Assembly (NCBI GenBank): GCA_030142905.1
Contig: JASJOG010000328.1
Location: 62,001 to 126,000 of the forward strand
Length of the DNA: 64,000 nt
Source of the DNA: Heliopora coerulea
Taxonomy: Eukaryota; Cnidaria; Anthozoa; Scleralcyonacea; Helioporidae
Reading direction: 5' to 3'
Position 1 is the first letter of the stretch. Every line of letters starts with the position of its first letter. The position numbers and the translations under genes are program-made. Positions 1 to 10,973 of this stretch are shown here, piece by piece. A model generated the notes under the pieces. It searched no databases, had not been told where the DNA came from, and saw only the letters and a list, made by a program, of their open reading frames with translations.

Positions 1-99
1 CAACGTTTTTCTTTTCATCCCTTTCCTTCTACAGTCAAACCTGTATTAAGCGGACACCCTCGGGGAACAGGCTAGTGTCCGCTTAATAGAGGTGTCCGC

Positions 100-408
100 T
101 TAACAGAGGTTCTCGTCACCAGGCCCCTCCCCCCGTGGTACGGGCTGGGTCTTACCACTAGCAGCAGTACGATCAACAATGGATTCTTTTCTAAGAGTAT
201 CACAGGAATGTTTTTCCTTTTTATAGCAAGTGATACAATAAGCCACAGAAGCGCCTGCTTTCCATCCAGGTGTCTCTTCTGATGCGTAGACAGAACAATT
301 GTCTGATTTATTGCAAGTCGAAACATCACACGTCAGACATCTATACTTTGTCTCTTGTTTGCAATTCCAGCACGCGCCAGCAGATTCAAAAGCAGTTGCA
401 CCAGCCAT
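100..408 (-). CDS. Small Cys-rich (putative zinc-binding) protein, transposon passenger
   Basis: This intact 102-codon ORF reads from an ATG at 406-408 to a stop at 100-102, inside the Tigger-like element. The central 50 residues hold paired cysteines (CWNC, CLTC, CNKSDNC, CITC) plus a GWKAGASVAYC block. That spacing suggests a zinc-binding fold. The same motif style occurs, to my recollection, in uncharacterised cnidarian proteins that sit with HIRAN domains or transposon sequence. There is no catalytic motif and I do not assign a function. It is divergent from the HIRAN ORF, with about 170 bases between the two start codons. It could be a truncated C-terminal zinc ribbon of a former transposon protein. 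Expression is unknown. Confidence 0.5.
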   Translation of the reverse strand: MAGATAFESAGACWNCKQETKYRCLTCDVSTCNKSDNCSVYASEETPGWKAGASVAYCITCYKKEKHSCDTLRKESIVDRTAASGKTQPVPRGEGPGDENLC

Positions 409-575
409 ACACCGTAGTCAGGGCAAGTCAGGTCATTACTTGAGCATCAAGTTGACTACAGGTTTTATGAAGGTGTTGGAATAAGACGCAAGATGTGTAA
501 TACGATACACGAGCCTTATAGGCAATGACAGCCGCCATAACTAGCCGAATAACACTGAATGTTACAAACGAGATA

Positions 576-1007
576 ATGTCTTCTGAAATTGTGGTCATAA
601 AATCGTTTGTACGAGGGTATCATGCATACATGGATATCTGGAATCCGAAAATCGACGAGGAATATTAATTGAAACGTGAACCTAGGAATACAACTGATGA
701 AAATGCAGTTGCGGTTGTTAAAACAACAGTTGTGTCTTGTGAGATGAAAACTGGATGCGCTCATCCTAACAATGTGTCAGCTAACATGGAGGTTGTTGGG
801 CACATTCCAAAACTAATGGCAGTGTGGGTCAAAGTTTCTCAAACGACAAACGAATACTGCAAAGTTATAATCAAAGGGAAACGGATAAATAGAGGTGCTG
901 GATAAGGCTTGGAAATTCCTTGTTTATACGAGTTCCGAGGAGATCGGTTTTCATGCGAATGGTTGACCAATAAACTGTCCAAGGAAAACTTTGACATTGA
1001 GAAGTAA
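576..1007 (+). pseudogene. HIRAN-domain protein, broken by two in-frame TAA stops
   Basis: One frame starting at the ATG at 576 reads MSSEIVVIKSFVRGYHAY, then a WNP..DEEY block, an in-frame TAA at 666-668, and continues with REPRNTTDENAVAVV and VGHIPKLM. A second TAA at 903-905 is followed directly by GLEIPC in the same frame, ending at a TAA near 1007. HIRAN domains (ssDNA or 3'-end binding modules of HLTF/RAD5-type proteins, also widespread as short stand-alone ORFs) show this order: R.P.N..D.NAV, VGH.P, then G.LEIPC. Reading frame is kept throughout and only the two stops break it. It lies inside the Tigger-like TIRs, so it is probably transposon cargo. Confidence 0.6.
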
Positions 1008-1363
1008 ACTGAAGAAAATTTTATTGTTTGATGTAAAAATCTTATCTTAACGCACATGTAATAATATGTAGTCGAATTAACAAATAGTCTTTGAACCGAT
1101 TGACAAATATCGTCATTAACATAGTGACTAACGTTATGTCTGTAAAGATTATGAAAAATTAGGAAAATTTTGTCCGTTTAACACAGGTTTTTTGTGTCTT
1201 TATTTGCTAATTTATGTGTCCGCGTCCGCTTAATAGAGGTGTCTGCTTGATAGAGGTTTCATTAATAGGAATTATATGAGATTCAATTTGGGACTTTACA
1301 AAGTGTCCGCTTAATACAGGGTGTCCGCTTAATGCAGGGCCGCTTAATACAGGTTTGACTGTA

Positions 1364-1759
1364 GTTTACTTTACGTGCCGGTTTTTCCTCTCTCCATCCC
1401 TCCTAGGGGAAAAACTGCACCTAGTCTTTCTACTGGCTTCGCCTCTCTCACAACGTCCATGGTAAACACTTCGTCCCATATGGCTGTTTTCATATCAACT
1501 TGAAATAATGAAGTATCACATTTTGCATAATTTCGGCAATGCATCAACTTTGGTATTGTGGGTCCACCATTCATTTCTCGAAATATTGTAAAATTATTAT
1601 ACTATGACCAGTAAAAAAAGATGGCACAGTACAACATTCCATAATATTGTGAGGATGGGTCAAGGCAAACAGGTCAAAGAAGGTTGAAGTATTCTTAGTA
1701 GTGCTTGTAGGCTTGTAGGGTTGTAGGCTTGTAGCTGTGAAAAATTGAAAATCATCAAC
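1364..1759. other. Non-coding stretch between transposon remnants
   Basis: No convincing coding potential is seen. A short imperfect tandem of GTAGGCTTGTAG units occurs near 1700-1735. Nothing else is recognised. Confidence 0.4.
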
Positions 1760-2605
1760 AATTGCTTCATTGTCTTGCAGTCAGCGGTAAGAACCCTGTA
1801 AGAAAATTATAATTTATATCACTGTTCAAAATTGTTTCATTATTGTCAAGATGTGTCCTCCCAAGGCGGTCTTGTAAATGATCCAGGAATTCAAAGGATT
1901 TATTTGGTGGGTTATAGCAAGTTCCAAATAAAATTCCCTTAGATTTAGGTAAAAAAAAAAATTCCAAGCCATTGAGTTCTCAAGGTCAGTCCTTCGAAAC
2001 ACGTGTAAGCTGCCTTTAACATTTCAGAATCGTAATCAGAGTAACATGAAAACAGTATTTCATGATAAACCTACATTGATAAAGTCAACTAGAAAAGTTG
2101 AGTCGAGCAGGATTCGTACTCATCTTTCGTTAGACTGTGTCGCGAATCTCTCGTGCACTTAAAATAGATTAAACAAGCATACTGTTACCACTTGACTCGA
2201 TAACTCAATTGGTAGAGCAGTTACCCAGTAACCCAAAGGTGCAAGTTCAAAACCTACTCAAGTCAATTTGTGTTGACTTTAACAGATTAGGTATATCATG
2301 AAATATTCTCAATGTGTTCCTGTCTTTAACATATACACCCTTTTACATATACATTACGTATACGGTCTTTTACATATACATGTTCATGTCTTTAACATAT
2401 ACGTTTACAGACTTCACTTCGGTATAAGGTCTGATCTCTTTCAAAAGACCCAAAATCTGTCGATATCAATTTCGCCATCGCCAATCTCTGATGCAAGCCA
2501 TTTCTCCGTGGAGGCAACGATATGTAAACTCGGGCAATCACTAATGAACAAAACCAATTCGTCAAGTTTAGTTGTCAAACTTCGAAAAATACAGTTGTAA
2601 AAACT
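1760..2605 (-). pseudogene. LINE (CR1/L2-type) apurinic-endonuclease fragment, interrupted
   Basis: Two minus-strand stretches match the N-terminal endonuclease of non-LTR retrotransposons. At 2605-2400 a RSLTTKLDELV segment is followed by STEKWL (the ITETWL motif of these endonucleases) and EIDIDRFWVF, then a stop. At 1985-1767 come PKSKGILFGTCYNPPN and a degenerate SDINYN (normally GDFNIN). In intact elements the two blocks are about 80 residues apart. Here a tRNA-like SINE foldback (2088-2285) lies between them. The fragment is old, frameshifted and lacks reverse transcriptase. It sits outside any recognised host gene. Confidence 0.55.
2088..2285. repeat. tRNA-derived SINE foldback (inverted pair)
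   Basis: The right arm (about 2197-2285, plus) reads like a tRNA: GACTCGATAACTCAATTGG, then GTAGAGCAG, and a B-box-like GGTGCAAGTTCAAAACC, followed by GTCAATTTGTGTTGACTTT. The left arm (about 2088-2145) is an inverted, more diverged copy starting AAAGTCAACTAGAAAAGTTG. The same family and architecture occur at 59960-60390. Confidence 0.5.
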
Positions 2606-3011
2606 TAAGGCCACTTTACTCGATTGTCGAGCTAACGTATTACATTCTACCAATCTGCCAATTGTATACATTGTCCATTATAGCTGCTTAAGGACATTGA
2701 ACAGCTGTGCATACGTCACACCTGTAGTTGTTCTCAAACCCACTAACAATACATTTCAGATGGTAAAGCATTCAACGTGTGATTCAACTACCACGTCCAT
2801 CATTTTTCCTGTGTGTCTTTTGACAAGAAACACATTTTAACATAGACTTTGTCCAACCAGAATTAGTTGGCATCTTTCATGGCAAGAATGACATGGTCAA
2901 TTGCATATCTGTGCAGGCCCGTATCAAGGTGTCAGTGGCCGGGGTGGCCGAATTTACAAAACTTATTAATTCACAGTTGATATTTTTTGAGGGGTCTAGC
3001 GAGCCACCGTT

Positions 3012-3710
3012 TTAATTAGTTCGCAGTTTCTTTATTTGGCTCTTCAGCTGCTGGAACTCTCCCTTAACGAGTAAAATCGCCTGCTTTAATCCAAAATTCT
3101 TCGAATTTGTCGTTATTTCTGTAACGTTTGAGGGTATTTTCCAAACTGAATCTTGTAGGTTAGCTGAGCAAAGATCCACTGTTTCTCCTTGCATGTACTC
3201 AGGCAAGATGCACGTTTTTTTCAGCAGGAAATTAATTCAGTGTAAAGGTAACATTCAAAATTTGCCACAACTTTCGACAGGTCTAAACAGTTGTTTCAAC
3301 TCTCGCATCTTTATCAAAATGTCACCTCTAACGTTTTAATAACTGCCTGAAACTGACCTTCCACAGAATGAACTGCCCCGTGACGCAAATTATAACGGGT
3401 TTCACATGTGTGTTTGAGACTGGTAAGTCGTCTACTTTCACCCAATTCAACTTGTCGGCTTTTTACCTCCTGGAGCTTGACATGACGTTTTTCGGAGGAC
3501 TTCAAGAAGTCGTAAAGTGAATTTGCTGTGCCCTGCACATTCCGAACTTCTCTGATAGAACTGCAGGAATCCTTGTACGGTCTAATTGAGGATGAGGGAA
3601 TGACAGTGTTCACGAACGGCTTTTCCTTCAATTAGTATAACTCTGGTGACAAGGCCACGACATTTACGTTTCACGTCTGCGGGTCCATCATAACCCTGTG
3701 CTCGGACGAG
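3012..3710 (-). pseudogene. hAT-family (ZMYM1/TTF-type) transposase remnant
   Basis: Minus-strand fragments read in transposase order. At 3710-3640 is a YDGPADVKRKCRG segment, the hAT position that usually reads G..YDGA.NM. At 3560-3314 is LYDFLKSSEKRHVKLQ followed by LTSLKHTCETRYNLRHGAV, which corresponds to the conserved F..SS.KR...L and L...C.TRW.CR.... blocks of ZMYM1-like hAT proteins. At 3206-3012 is a further YMQGETVDL segment. Stops and frame changes separate the blocks, and the dimerisation region is not seen. No terminal repeats were identified. It is an old relic rather than a host ZMYM1 gene, though the family also contributes domesticated genes. Confidence 0.55.
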
Positions 3711-3721
3711 AGAGGTGGAAA

Positions 3722-6113
3722 ATCCAATCTCTTTCAAGTCTTAGAAACAAGCGTTCACCGTCTGTCTTAAATAGAAACTAATATTCCAAAAGACGTTCTT
3801 GAACTTACAATTCTTCTGTGTATATCGCGCACTCACGAATACTTCTTCACATTTACGTATGTCGGAAATCTTGCCAAAAATATTTCCGTATTGCTTGTTT
3901 TCCGTGATGTGCTTATCTCTTTGGCTATGTGCTGCTAAATCTACCTTCTTATCAGGGCAATGATCTCATACTGGCTTTGGGGACGTACATGGTGAATGGA
4001 TCCAGATATGTAACGTTTAATGGCAGGACAATCTTTTGCCCTCAAATCAAGCTATTCGTTATAATTCGTTTCATCTCCGTCACAAATCATTTACCTCTTT
4101 ACCTCTTCTTACCTCAAATCATTTACAATCATATAATTCTTCATCCTAACACCTCTCAGAGATTTGTAACCAATTTTGAGATAGTGCAGAAGTTTTAAAT
4201 TTCATATACGACAAAAAAATGTCAGATACGTTTTTAAAAAATGGGCAGTCCATACAGCTGGTTTCTTACCGATAACATATGATAATACCCCATTTTTAAG
4301 ACGTCAGTCCGGTCATGGCAAATTGTAGAGAGAGTGCAATTGGAAAAGCACACGAAATACAACAAGATGGCCACTAAAACAAGGTTTTGGTCTTAGCATT
4401 CATCGTTTTGATTGTGACAGTGGACATATGGATTATCACTTGTCATTCGTCAAGCTCATACCTCAGGAAAACGATTTCTGAGTCCGAGACAGGAATCAAC
4501 CTGCAATTTTTTGATGGCCATTAGATTCCCATCCGAGGCTCAGAAATCGTTTTTCTGAGGTTTGAGCTAGGTGAACGTCCAAAAACCCATAAATATCTCT
4601 AAGCTTCTGCATCTATCACATTAGCGAGAATGGACTTTTTAGCACTCTTCAATCTGCTAAAGGTAATTCTCACCAAACGTTTTTAAAAAAAATAAATTGA
4701 AAATTTTGAACGCAAATATTACGAACAACAGTTTAAATATACATATATAAAACAAAATTTCAATTTGGGGTTATTGTTAGTTAGTGGCTGAGTGACTTGT
4801 TCTCTCTTGTTTTTGGTTGGGACACAGGCTTATTCTCACATTTTCCCATTTTTCTTCTATTTTTTTAAGTTTATATTATGTTTTTTAATTTTTGTATGTA
4901 AATTTGGTGATCTCCGTTTTAAATTTTGAATTTACACCAACTTTATTTTTATTATAGTTTTTATATTGCATTTTCTGTTCAAGGTTTTGGATTCTCGGTA
5001 GTTTCTCATTTGCATCTGTTAAGACGTCTTTTGGCTTACAGTTAACTTACTGTCACGTTGTAGTTATAATAGGGATGATCTGTCAATTAAAAATTAAAAG
5101 TTTAGGCTTTTTGAAAATATTTAAAAACCTGTCAACCTTACTCGAATTCTCAAGGGAAATAATGGAAGTGTAGGTGAAAGTTTGTTGCATGCATTTCTAG
5201 TGTTAGAGCTCATCTGTATCTCGTCTGCAAAATAATGACCTGGTTCCATTTCCATATATTTCGTTTCAAATGGTCAAACACGTATATAATATCAGTAGAT
5301 CAAATACTGTTCAACACATCCTGTGGTTTAATCGGCTACCAGCGAATCACTACTTCGAAAAGACACATGAAAAAAAATCAGAAAATTGTAAGCGTAAGCA
5401 CAAAATAAAGAGACACACATACACATCCAATGCATTCCATGTACATTCCATGCAGGCCATGCACACATGGCAGACATTTTTACAGAGTTGTGTCAAACTG
5501 GAAGCATGTGTACAGTTAGGTGAGTTTAAAAAAGAAAACTAAACAAAAACATTTGGAGAACAGACAAAGAATTGGGCTATATATTACTTAAAGTAAGATT
5601 TCAAACCTTAATGTAGTTGTTACCCCTTATCAATTTCTCTGAAACCAGCAACGAGGAAAGGTATTCCCTAAAGCGAAATTAGCTTACGGCCAATCAGGTA
5701 ACTTGCATCGGAATAATTCGTTTGTATAGTGGTACACGCTCAGTTGAGAAAAAACCGAAAATGTCTCATAATCAGCGTAAAGCTTTAATTAACACAAAAA
5801 ATTTAAAATCATCAAACCTATTAGATACTTCGTGTTCATTCATTTTGTGACGGATATTTTAGAAGGAATTTGTGCATAAAAAACAGGAAAAGGGGCTCCA
5901 ACGTGGAAAGAGACTAGACTCATGGACTGATATAAAGGGCGAATAATTCTTCTGGAGCATTGGAGTCCCCAAGCGGGTACATCGGTATGGGTGGGACCCC
6001 TCATAAACTCTGCTCCCGTTGTTACTTACCCCTTGACAATATGGGATAGCAGATACGGGGGGCTTATTTTTCCCCACTTGGGACTAAATGTTTGAACGTA
6101 TTGTTTTTAACAG
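3722..6113. other. Upstream/non-coding region before the first recognised Roco exon
   Basis: About 2.4 kb of AT-rich DNA without a supported coding region. It contains the foldback at 4452-4568. A 3' splice site (TTGTTTTTAACAG ending at 6113) implies an unlocated upstream 5' exon for the Roco gene, perhaps purely untranslated and possibly within this stretch. I see no reliable promoter motif. Confidence 0.4.
4452..4568. repeat. Short foldback (inverted repeat) related to SINE tails
   Basis: CTCAGGAAAACGATTTCTGAG near 4472 is mirrored by CAGAAATCGTTTTTCTGAGG near 4541, with AGCTCATACC and GGTTTGAGCT outside them. A loop of about 50 bases contains GAGACAGGAATCAACC, resembling the B-box end of the tRNA-derived repeats at 22340 and 24690. 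Confidence 0.5.
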
Positions 6114-6124
6114 GAAAATTGGAA

Positions 6125-7283
6125 ATGTCTGTGTGCGATGCAGCAGAGGAAGGAAATTTGGAAGGTGTTAAAGTGGCCGTTGAGAAAGGCGCAGACATTG
6201 AAGAGCGTGGAGGATCGTTAGGAGGAACTGGTTTACATCATGCTTGCCAGAAAGGATACGTCGAGATTGTGGAATATTTACTGGATCAACAAGCGAACGT
6301 CGGTGCCTTAGACAGGTGGAGCTTACGACAGCCTCTACATTGGGCAGCAGTGGGAGGTCATTTAGAAGTTGTGAAGTTGTTGTTACGACATAAACCAAAT
6401 ATTAATTCAAAAGATGAAGATGAATATACACCTCTTCATCTTTCATCTATGTATGGACATGCGTCTGTAGCTGATTATCTTATCCGAGATGGAGCCGAAG
6501 TTAACTCGAGTAACAGTGGTGGTTGCTTGCCTATTCATTATGCCTCCATGTATGGTCATCTAGATATCGTGCAATTACTAATCAGCAAAGGAAGTGACTT
6601 CACGTCAAAAACTAACAAATGTTATACTCCACTTGATCTTGCATTACAGAAAGGACATGCGCCAATAGCTGGCTGTCTTATCCAACATGGTGCTCAAGTT
6701 AACTCTGATATCAAAGATGGCTACTTGCCTATTCACTATGCCTGCATGGAGGGTCATTTAGACATAGTAAAATTACTCATCAACAAAGGGGGACACTTCA
6801 TATCAACAGCGTACCAGGGTAATACTCCTCTCCATCTGGCGTTAGAGAAGGGCCATGCCTCAATAGCCGATTATCTCATCCAATATGGTGCTGACGTTAA
6901 CTCTGGGAACAACTATGGTTACTTCCCTATTCACTATGCCAGCAGGTACGGTCACCTAGATACCGTGAAGCTGCTCATCAGCAGAGGGAGCGACGTCACA
7001 TCAACAGCTAAGTTTGCTGGTACTCCACTCCATCTTGCATCGTGTTATGGACATACATCAGTAGTTGATTGTCTAATCAAACATGGAGCTGACGTTCACT
7101 CTACAGGCGAGAATGGTTACTTACCAATTCATTTTGCCTGCAGAGGTGGTCATCTAGAGACCGTAAAGTTACTGGTCATAAACGAGAGTGACTGTACATT
7201 AATGACTAACTATGGTGATACTCCACTTGAACTTGCGTCAATAAATGGACATAACTCTGTAGCTGACTATCTTACCCAAATTG
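6125..7283 (+). CDS. Roco gene exon 1: twelve ankyrin repeats
   Basis: The exon follows an acceptor at 6112-6113; I start at the ATG at 6125 (MSVCDAAEEGNLEGV), which begins the first helix pair. An upstream in-frame ATG at 6092 lies in the presumed intron. About 386 residues form 12 ankyrin repeats with the hallmark TPLHLA...GH and LPIHYA...GHLD motifs. From repeat 4 on they alternate between a TPLHLA..KGHASIADYLI type and a GYLPIHYA..GHLDIVKLLI type, so the repeating unit is about 66 residues. The exon ends at a strong GTGAGTAA donor (7284), leaving one base of a split codon. Ankyrin repeats are protein-binding; the ligand is unknown. Confidence 0.85.
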
Positions 7284-7740
7284 GTGAGTAACTGTCTCCT
7301 TCTAAAAATCCCCTCTTAATCGAAATCCATCTACTAGTCTCCTTCTGCCCGTCTTTCCACACTTTCAGTCTTGTTTTCCACTTCTTCATCAGTTCGTCAA
7401 TTAATCTACACTCATCATCTGGTATCCCCATCCATATGCATACCTTTAGCGTCCAGTCGTGATGTACTCTATCATAGGCTTCCTGATAATCATAGTACGC
7501 AACAGGCATAGTTCTGTTGTGTTCCTTCACTTCATCCATTATATATTTATCAATTAACAGGAAGTCTACTTTACCTAATGTTCCTTCTGATATTCCCATC
7601 TATCCTACATCCCACATATCATTTCTTGTAGCATAATTCTTCAGATACTTTGCTATCCAACCGGCGTATGTTTTGTACGACATATTCAAGCAGGTAATAG
7701 GCCTTTAGTCTTTAACTGGGCTCAGGTTCTCAGTCTTAGG
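7284..7740 (-). pseudogene. Non-LTR retrotransposon reverse-transcriptase fragment in intron 1
   Basis: On the minus strand, RPITCLNMSYK and later GTLGKVDFLLID lead into AYYDYQEAYDRVHHDW, which is the reverse-transcriptase motif A (D..EAYD.V.H). This is followed by KRGFLEGDSYSP, equivalent to the G..QGD.LSP motif B. Two in-frame stops occur (before RPITC and before MGISEGT). The YADD motif is missing because the fragment ends at or near the exon 1 donor. The wording of the blocks resembles R2/NeSL-like LINEs more than CR1. It is an intronic relic. Confidence 0.65.
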
Positions 7741-7799
7741 CAATAATGCAGATTATTATTATTGTTATTATTGTTGTTGTTATTCTTGTTATTGTTATT

Positions 7800-7854
7800 A
7801 CGATTTTTGCTGACCTTTCTCTCTCTCCCTCTTTCCCTCTCTCTCCCCTCTCCC

Positions 7855-7908
<54 letters not shown>

Positions 7909-7915
7909 TACTCTC
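7800..7915. repeat. CT-rich microsatellite with a C tract
   Basis: A run of TCTC dinucleotides with a stretch of consecutive C at about 7850-7865. Long ORFs on both strands here encode only Leu/Ser or Arg/Glu runs and are artefacts. Confidence 0.9.
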
Positions 7916-8464
7916 CCGCGATCTTTTTCTTCTCTTTCTCTTCCTAAAGCCTTTAGTCATTCTACCCAGGGGTCCCCTCCACAGATCCTCCATCTCCAGT
8001 CACCTCTTTGCCTTGCTTTTTTATGGTTAGGTTTAAGCTGTTTAGATCTTTATTGAATGGAGTCTTATCTCCTGTTTAGTCGTCGTCTTTCTCTTTTTTT
8101 CCAGACATATTATGCTCAGTATTACTTCTTCAGGATATTTTGTGTTGTACTTTGAATGTTCACAGACTTACGGATTTTTGTAGGCAAAGGACTTTATTAG
8201 AATACTTTCAAATTTCCGCAAATCGTTCCCGTTAGTGACTGATGCACTAGTGTCCTTCATTTAACACCATTTTTAAGAGAAGTTTTTCACTCTTTTCATT
8301 TTCCAAGCTCCCACCAAAATGTAATTAGAGCGTCTATTACTTCGGCTTTGTGGCAAACGTTTGTTATACCTATTGTATTGGTACTCTGAATATATTTGAT
8401 AAATTTTCTAATATTTTAAGAAATTTGACGTTGGTTGCTCATTCATTACTACTTTCATCTTCAG

Positions 8465-8935
8465 GTGCCGTCACGGATTTCCCCGAGTATGAAATGCAGG
8501 CTAAAATTTCAGAGGCTATGAAGCATGGGAAAAAACTGAATAACCGATTATCGGTATTTTTCATTGGTCAGGATCGTGTTGGAAAAACGTCATTGAAGAA
8601 AAGCATTTTGGGCGAAGCACTGGACACGCAAGAACCAAGCACTCTTGGCATCGACTTCGATGTTGTGGAAGTGCGAAAGGATGAGGCTAGAGAACCTTGG
8701 CGAACGACGGAAGAAAAACGACTGATTGCCTCCGAAGAATACATGAATGAGGTCGTTGGAAAGGACGCAGCCAGAAGAATAAGCGAAGATTCAAGTCTGT
8801 TTGAACATGAAAAACAGAGAAAACATGGCAAAGATGAAGAGGACAAGAACCAGCAGGAGGAGTATGAAAAGAGTAAACGAGATGAAACAGAGAGACCGCA
8901 GGTTGAATATGAAGAGGACAGGGAATGTGTTGGAG
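8465..8935 (+). CDS. Roco gene exon 2: Roc P-loop and charged coiled-coil insert
   Basis: The acceptor TTCAG ends at 8464 and the donor GTGAGG starts at 8936; both junctions are phase 1. The 157 residues begin GAVTDFPEYEM. The G1 P-loop FFIGQDRVGKTS (residues about 418-429 of the joined protein) has the GxxxxGKT/S signature for GTP phosphate binding, followed by a switch-I-like STLGIDFDVVEV. The second half, from about TTEEKRLIASEEY, is very rich in Glu, Lys and Arg and predicted helical. It forms an insert between G1 and G3, as in other invertebrate Roco proteins with an enlarged Roc domain. Reading through the donor adds low-quality residues and soon stops, supporting the splice call. Confidence 0.8.
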
Positions 8936-10329
8936 GTGAGGCACTGTTGTCATGTTCCGGTATCATCGATGATTTTGCCCCCCTCCCAAATTTCACCTCC
9001 TTTGGTACGAAATTCATAAAACTTTCACTCCGTATTATCACCCCTTTTAGGGGTTTCCCCCTAACCTTTTTGTTTTTGATACAGCTTGCGAGAAATAGTA
9101 TGCATTTTCCGAGCGTTGGTCCACGACATTTTTTTAAGTTGACGATAAACAACCCATTACTTGAGGCTCAGAGAGGTACATTTATTATCCGTACAACTTA
9201 CGCGCTGTAGGATTGGTGAAGCGGCAATTGTTAACAGAACAACGTAAGCTCATACTTTTAGACTTTTGTCATTCAAAGGGTTTTAACACGAGGAAGAAGT
9301 AAGGAGAAAAAGAATGCAATTAAGTGGTGACGACTTTATTAAAATATGCGAGAAAACCAAAAATACAGAACAGTAGGTTTAATAATTATCGGAGTATCAT
9401 TCACTTATAGAATGCAGTATTGTTGATTCTACGACTGAAGTATATGAATGTTTTAATGCTTTTCATGCTTGTCTGTGTTTATTGTTCAGGGGGCAATTGC
9501 TAACCCTTAAACGCTCCGTGTACTATATATAGAAATCGTCAAGAACAAAAGAGTAAGAGACTAGACATACCGAAAACAAAAAAGAGAACAATAAGCAAAA
9601 GAAAAATGTTTAAGCGTTAGAGAGTTATTATAACATAGATGTAATCAGTGGCATAACAAGGGGGGCAGGCAGTCGGTGCAGATGTCCCTAGCGGTACTCT
9701 TTGGAGGGGTGGCATTTTCGGCCATCAGTGTCTTGAAAACGTTGATCTACATATTAAGTCATTCACGTGTTGTTAAACAAACGTAAAACCAACTGATTAC
9801 CATTTATTTAAAGATTGATACCAGTTGAACAGCGACGTTTGTGTAAGTTTACGCGTGAGCGCTGGTTAGTAATTTAAATTAATATACATAGTGGAGAAAA
9901 AATATTTCATTTTTTGATAGAATATTCTTTGTGCATGCCTGCTTTTTGAGTCTTCTTTAGTTCTTTCTTTTCTTTTTTGTGGGGAGCGGCATTTTCCACT
10001 CCCGCCCTGGGCGGCAATTAGGGACCTTAGGATTCTGCGACGCGCTCATCTACAACGCGACCGGAAATGGTTTCGTGACAACAGAGCATGCGCACGCGTC
10101 ATAGAGTTCAGCCGCGAATCTACGACGACGTGTTTCAGCATCTTTTGGCGTCGTCGTTGATTTGGTTTTGAGACAGTCCAACCTGAAGATAAAAACAGTA
10201 AGTATTTTGCTTTTTACACCGCCTTACATTTATATTTATTGCAAAAGTGCTGTTTCTATCGATGTTAACTTTGCAAAACGATCTTCGTTTGTTGATTTTT
10301 GTTTCTACTAGCTTTAAAAATTCAACGTG

Positions 10330-10379
10330 ATGTCGAACGGACAAGCACCCTTACCATCAAAGAATGGATCCAAGTCACC
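10330..10379 (+). CDS. Harbinger Myb-like protein, 5' exon
   Basis: An ATG at 10330 gives MSNGQAPLPSKNGSKSP before a GTAAGTTT donor at 10380. The exon is 50 nt (phase 2). The acceptor TTTTCAG at 10973 supplies one A to complete a Pro codon and opens into the Myb-like ORF in frame. This is inferred from splice signals only. An alternative is that translation starts at an ATG within the main exon. Confidence 0.55.
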
Positions 10380-10973
10380 GTAAGTTTATGTGAATAGTCA
10401 ATTGGAACCTAAAATTGCAAGTTTTGTTTACGATTGCTCTGTTAAATGGCTCAATGCTAATTTAGTTGACACAAAAGGGATTGTAATGGACGCTAGTATA
10501 TTAATTTCCCTCGTGGTGTAATTGCATATGACTGATTGCAGTTTGGATTAATACTTGCTGAGCTTCTCGTCAAAACAAGCGGAATATAGACATGAGCACA
10601 AACTTTTTGTATTAAAATGTTTTGATGCTTAGCTTTCGTTGCATCACACAACATCTTCAGAGCTGGTGTGCCGGGAATTGATTTTTACATTCTGATTACA
10701 GTTTCCTTTTGGTCTATCAATTGCCATTGTTTACAGAAAAAAATCGATGATAACGTCAGAGGAAACGTATCTAAATTTTATTCCTGTATCTGTTTGCACT
10801 GTTAACTGTGGAAAACCCATTCATTTCCAAACTAGGACTTCTACGTCCTATGCTGACTTCAGTATTTTACTGTGGAGAGCCCTTATATAATTAAATGAAT
10901 CATGGTTTTAAAAAAGTTATTTACTTAGGTCTGACATTTGGCAATTTACAGTTTTAATTTTTGGCCTTTTCAG

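Larger units (their letters stand above)
32..1361. mobile_element. Tigger/pogo-like DNA transposon, non-autonomous, with TA target duplication
   Basis: The left end starts CAGTCAAACCTGTATTAAGC and the right end is its imperfect inverse, ending GGTTTGACTG. TA dinucleotides at 30-31 and 1362-1363 flank it, as expected for the Tc1/mariner/pogo superfamily. The phrase GTCCGCTTAATAGAGGT is repeated several times just inside both ends (75-115 and 1215-1350). No transposase is visible. The interior instead carries a Cys-rich ORF on the minus strand and a broken HIRAN ORF on the plus strand, so the element looks mobilised in trans and carrying passenger sequence. Confidence 0.8.

Noticed and set aside
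7736..8030. Overlapping ORFs on both strands over the CT tract
   Set aside because: Low-complexity Leu/Ser and Arg/Glu runs caused by the microsatellite.
8568..9152. 194-codon minus-strand ORF
   Set aside because: Antisense shadow of Roco exon 2, rich in Ser/Leu because the sense strand is Glu/Lys-rich.
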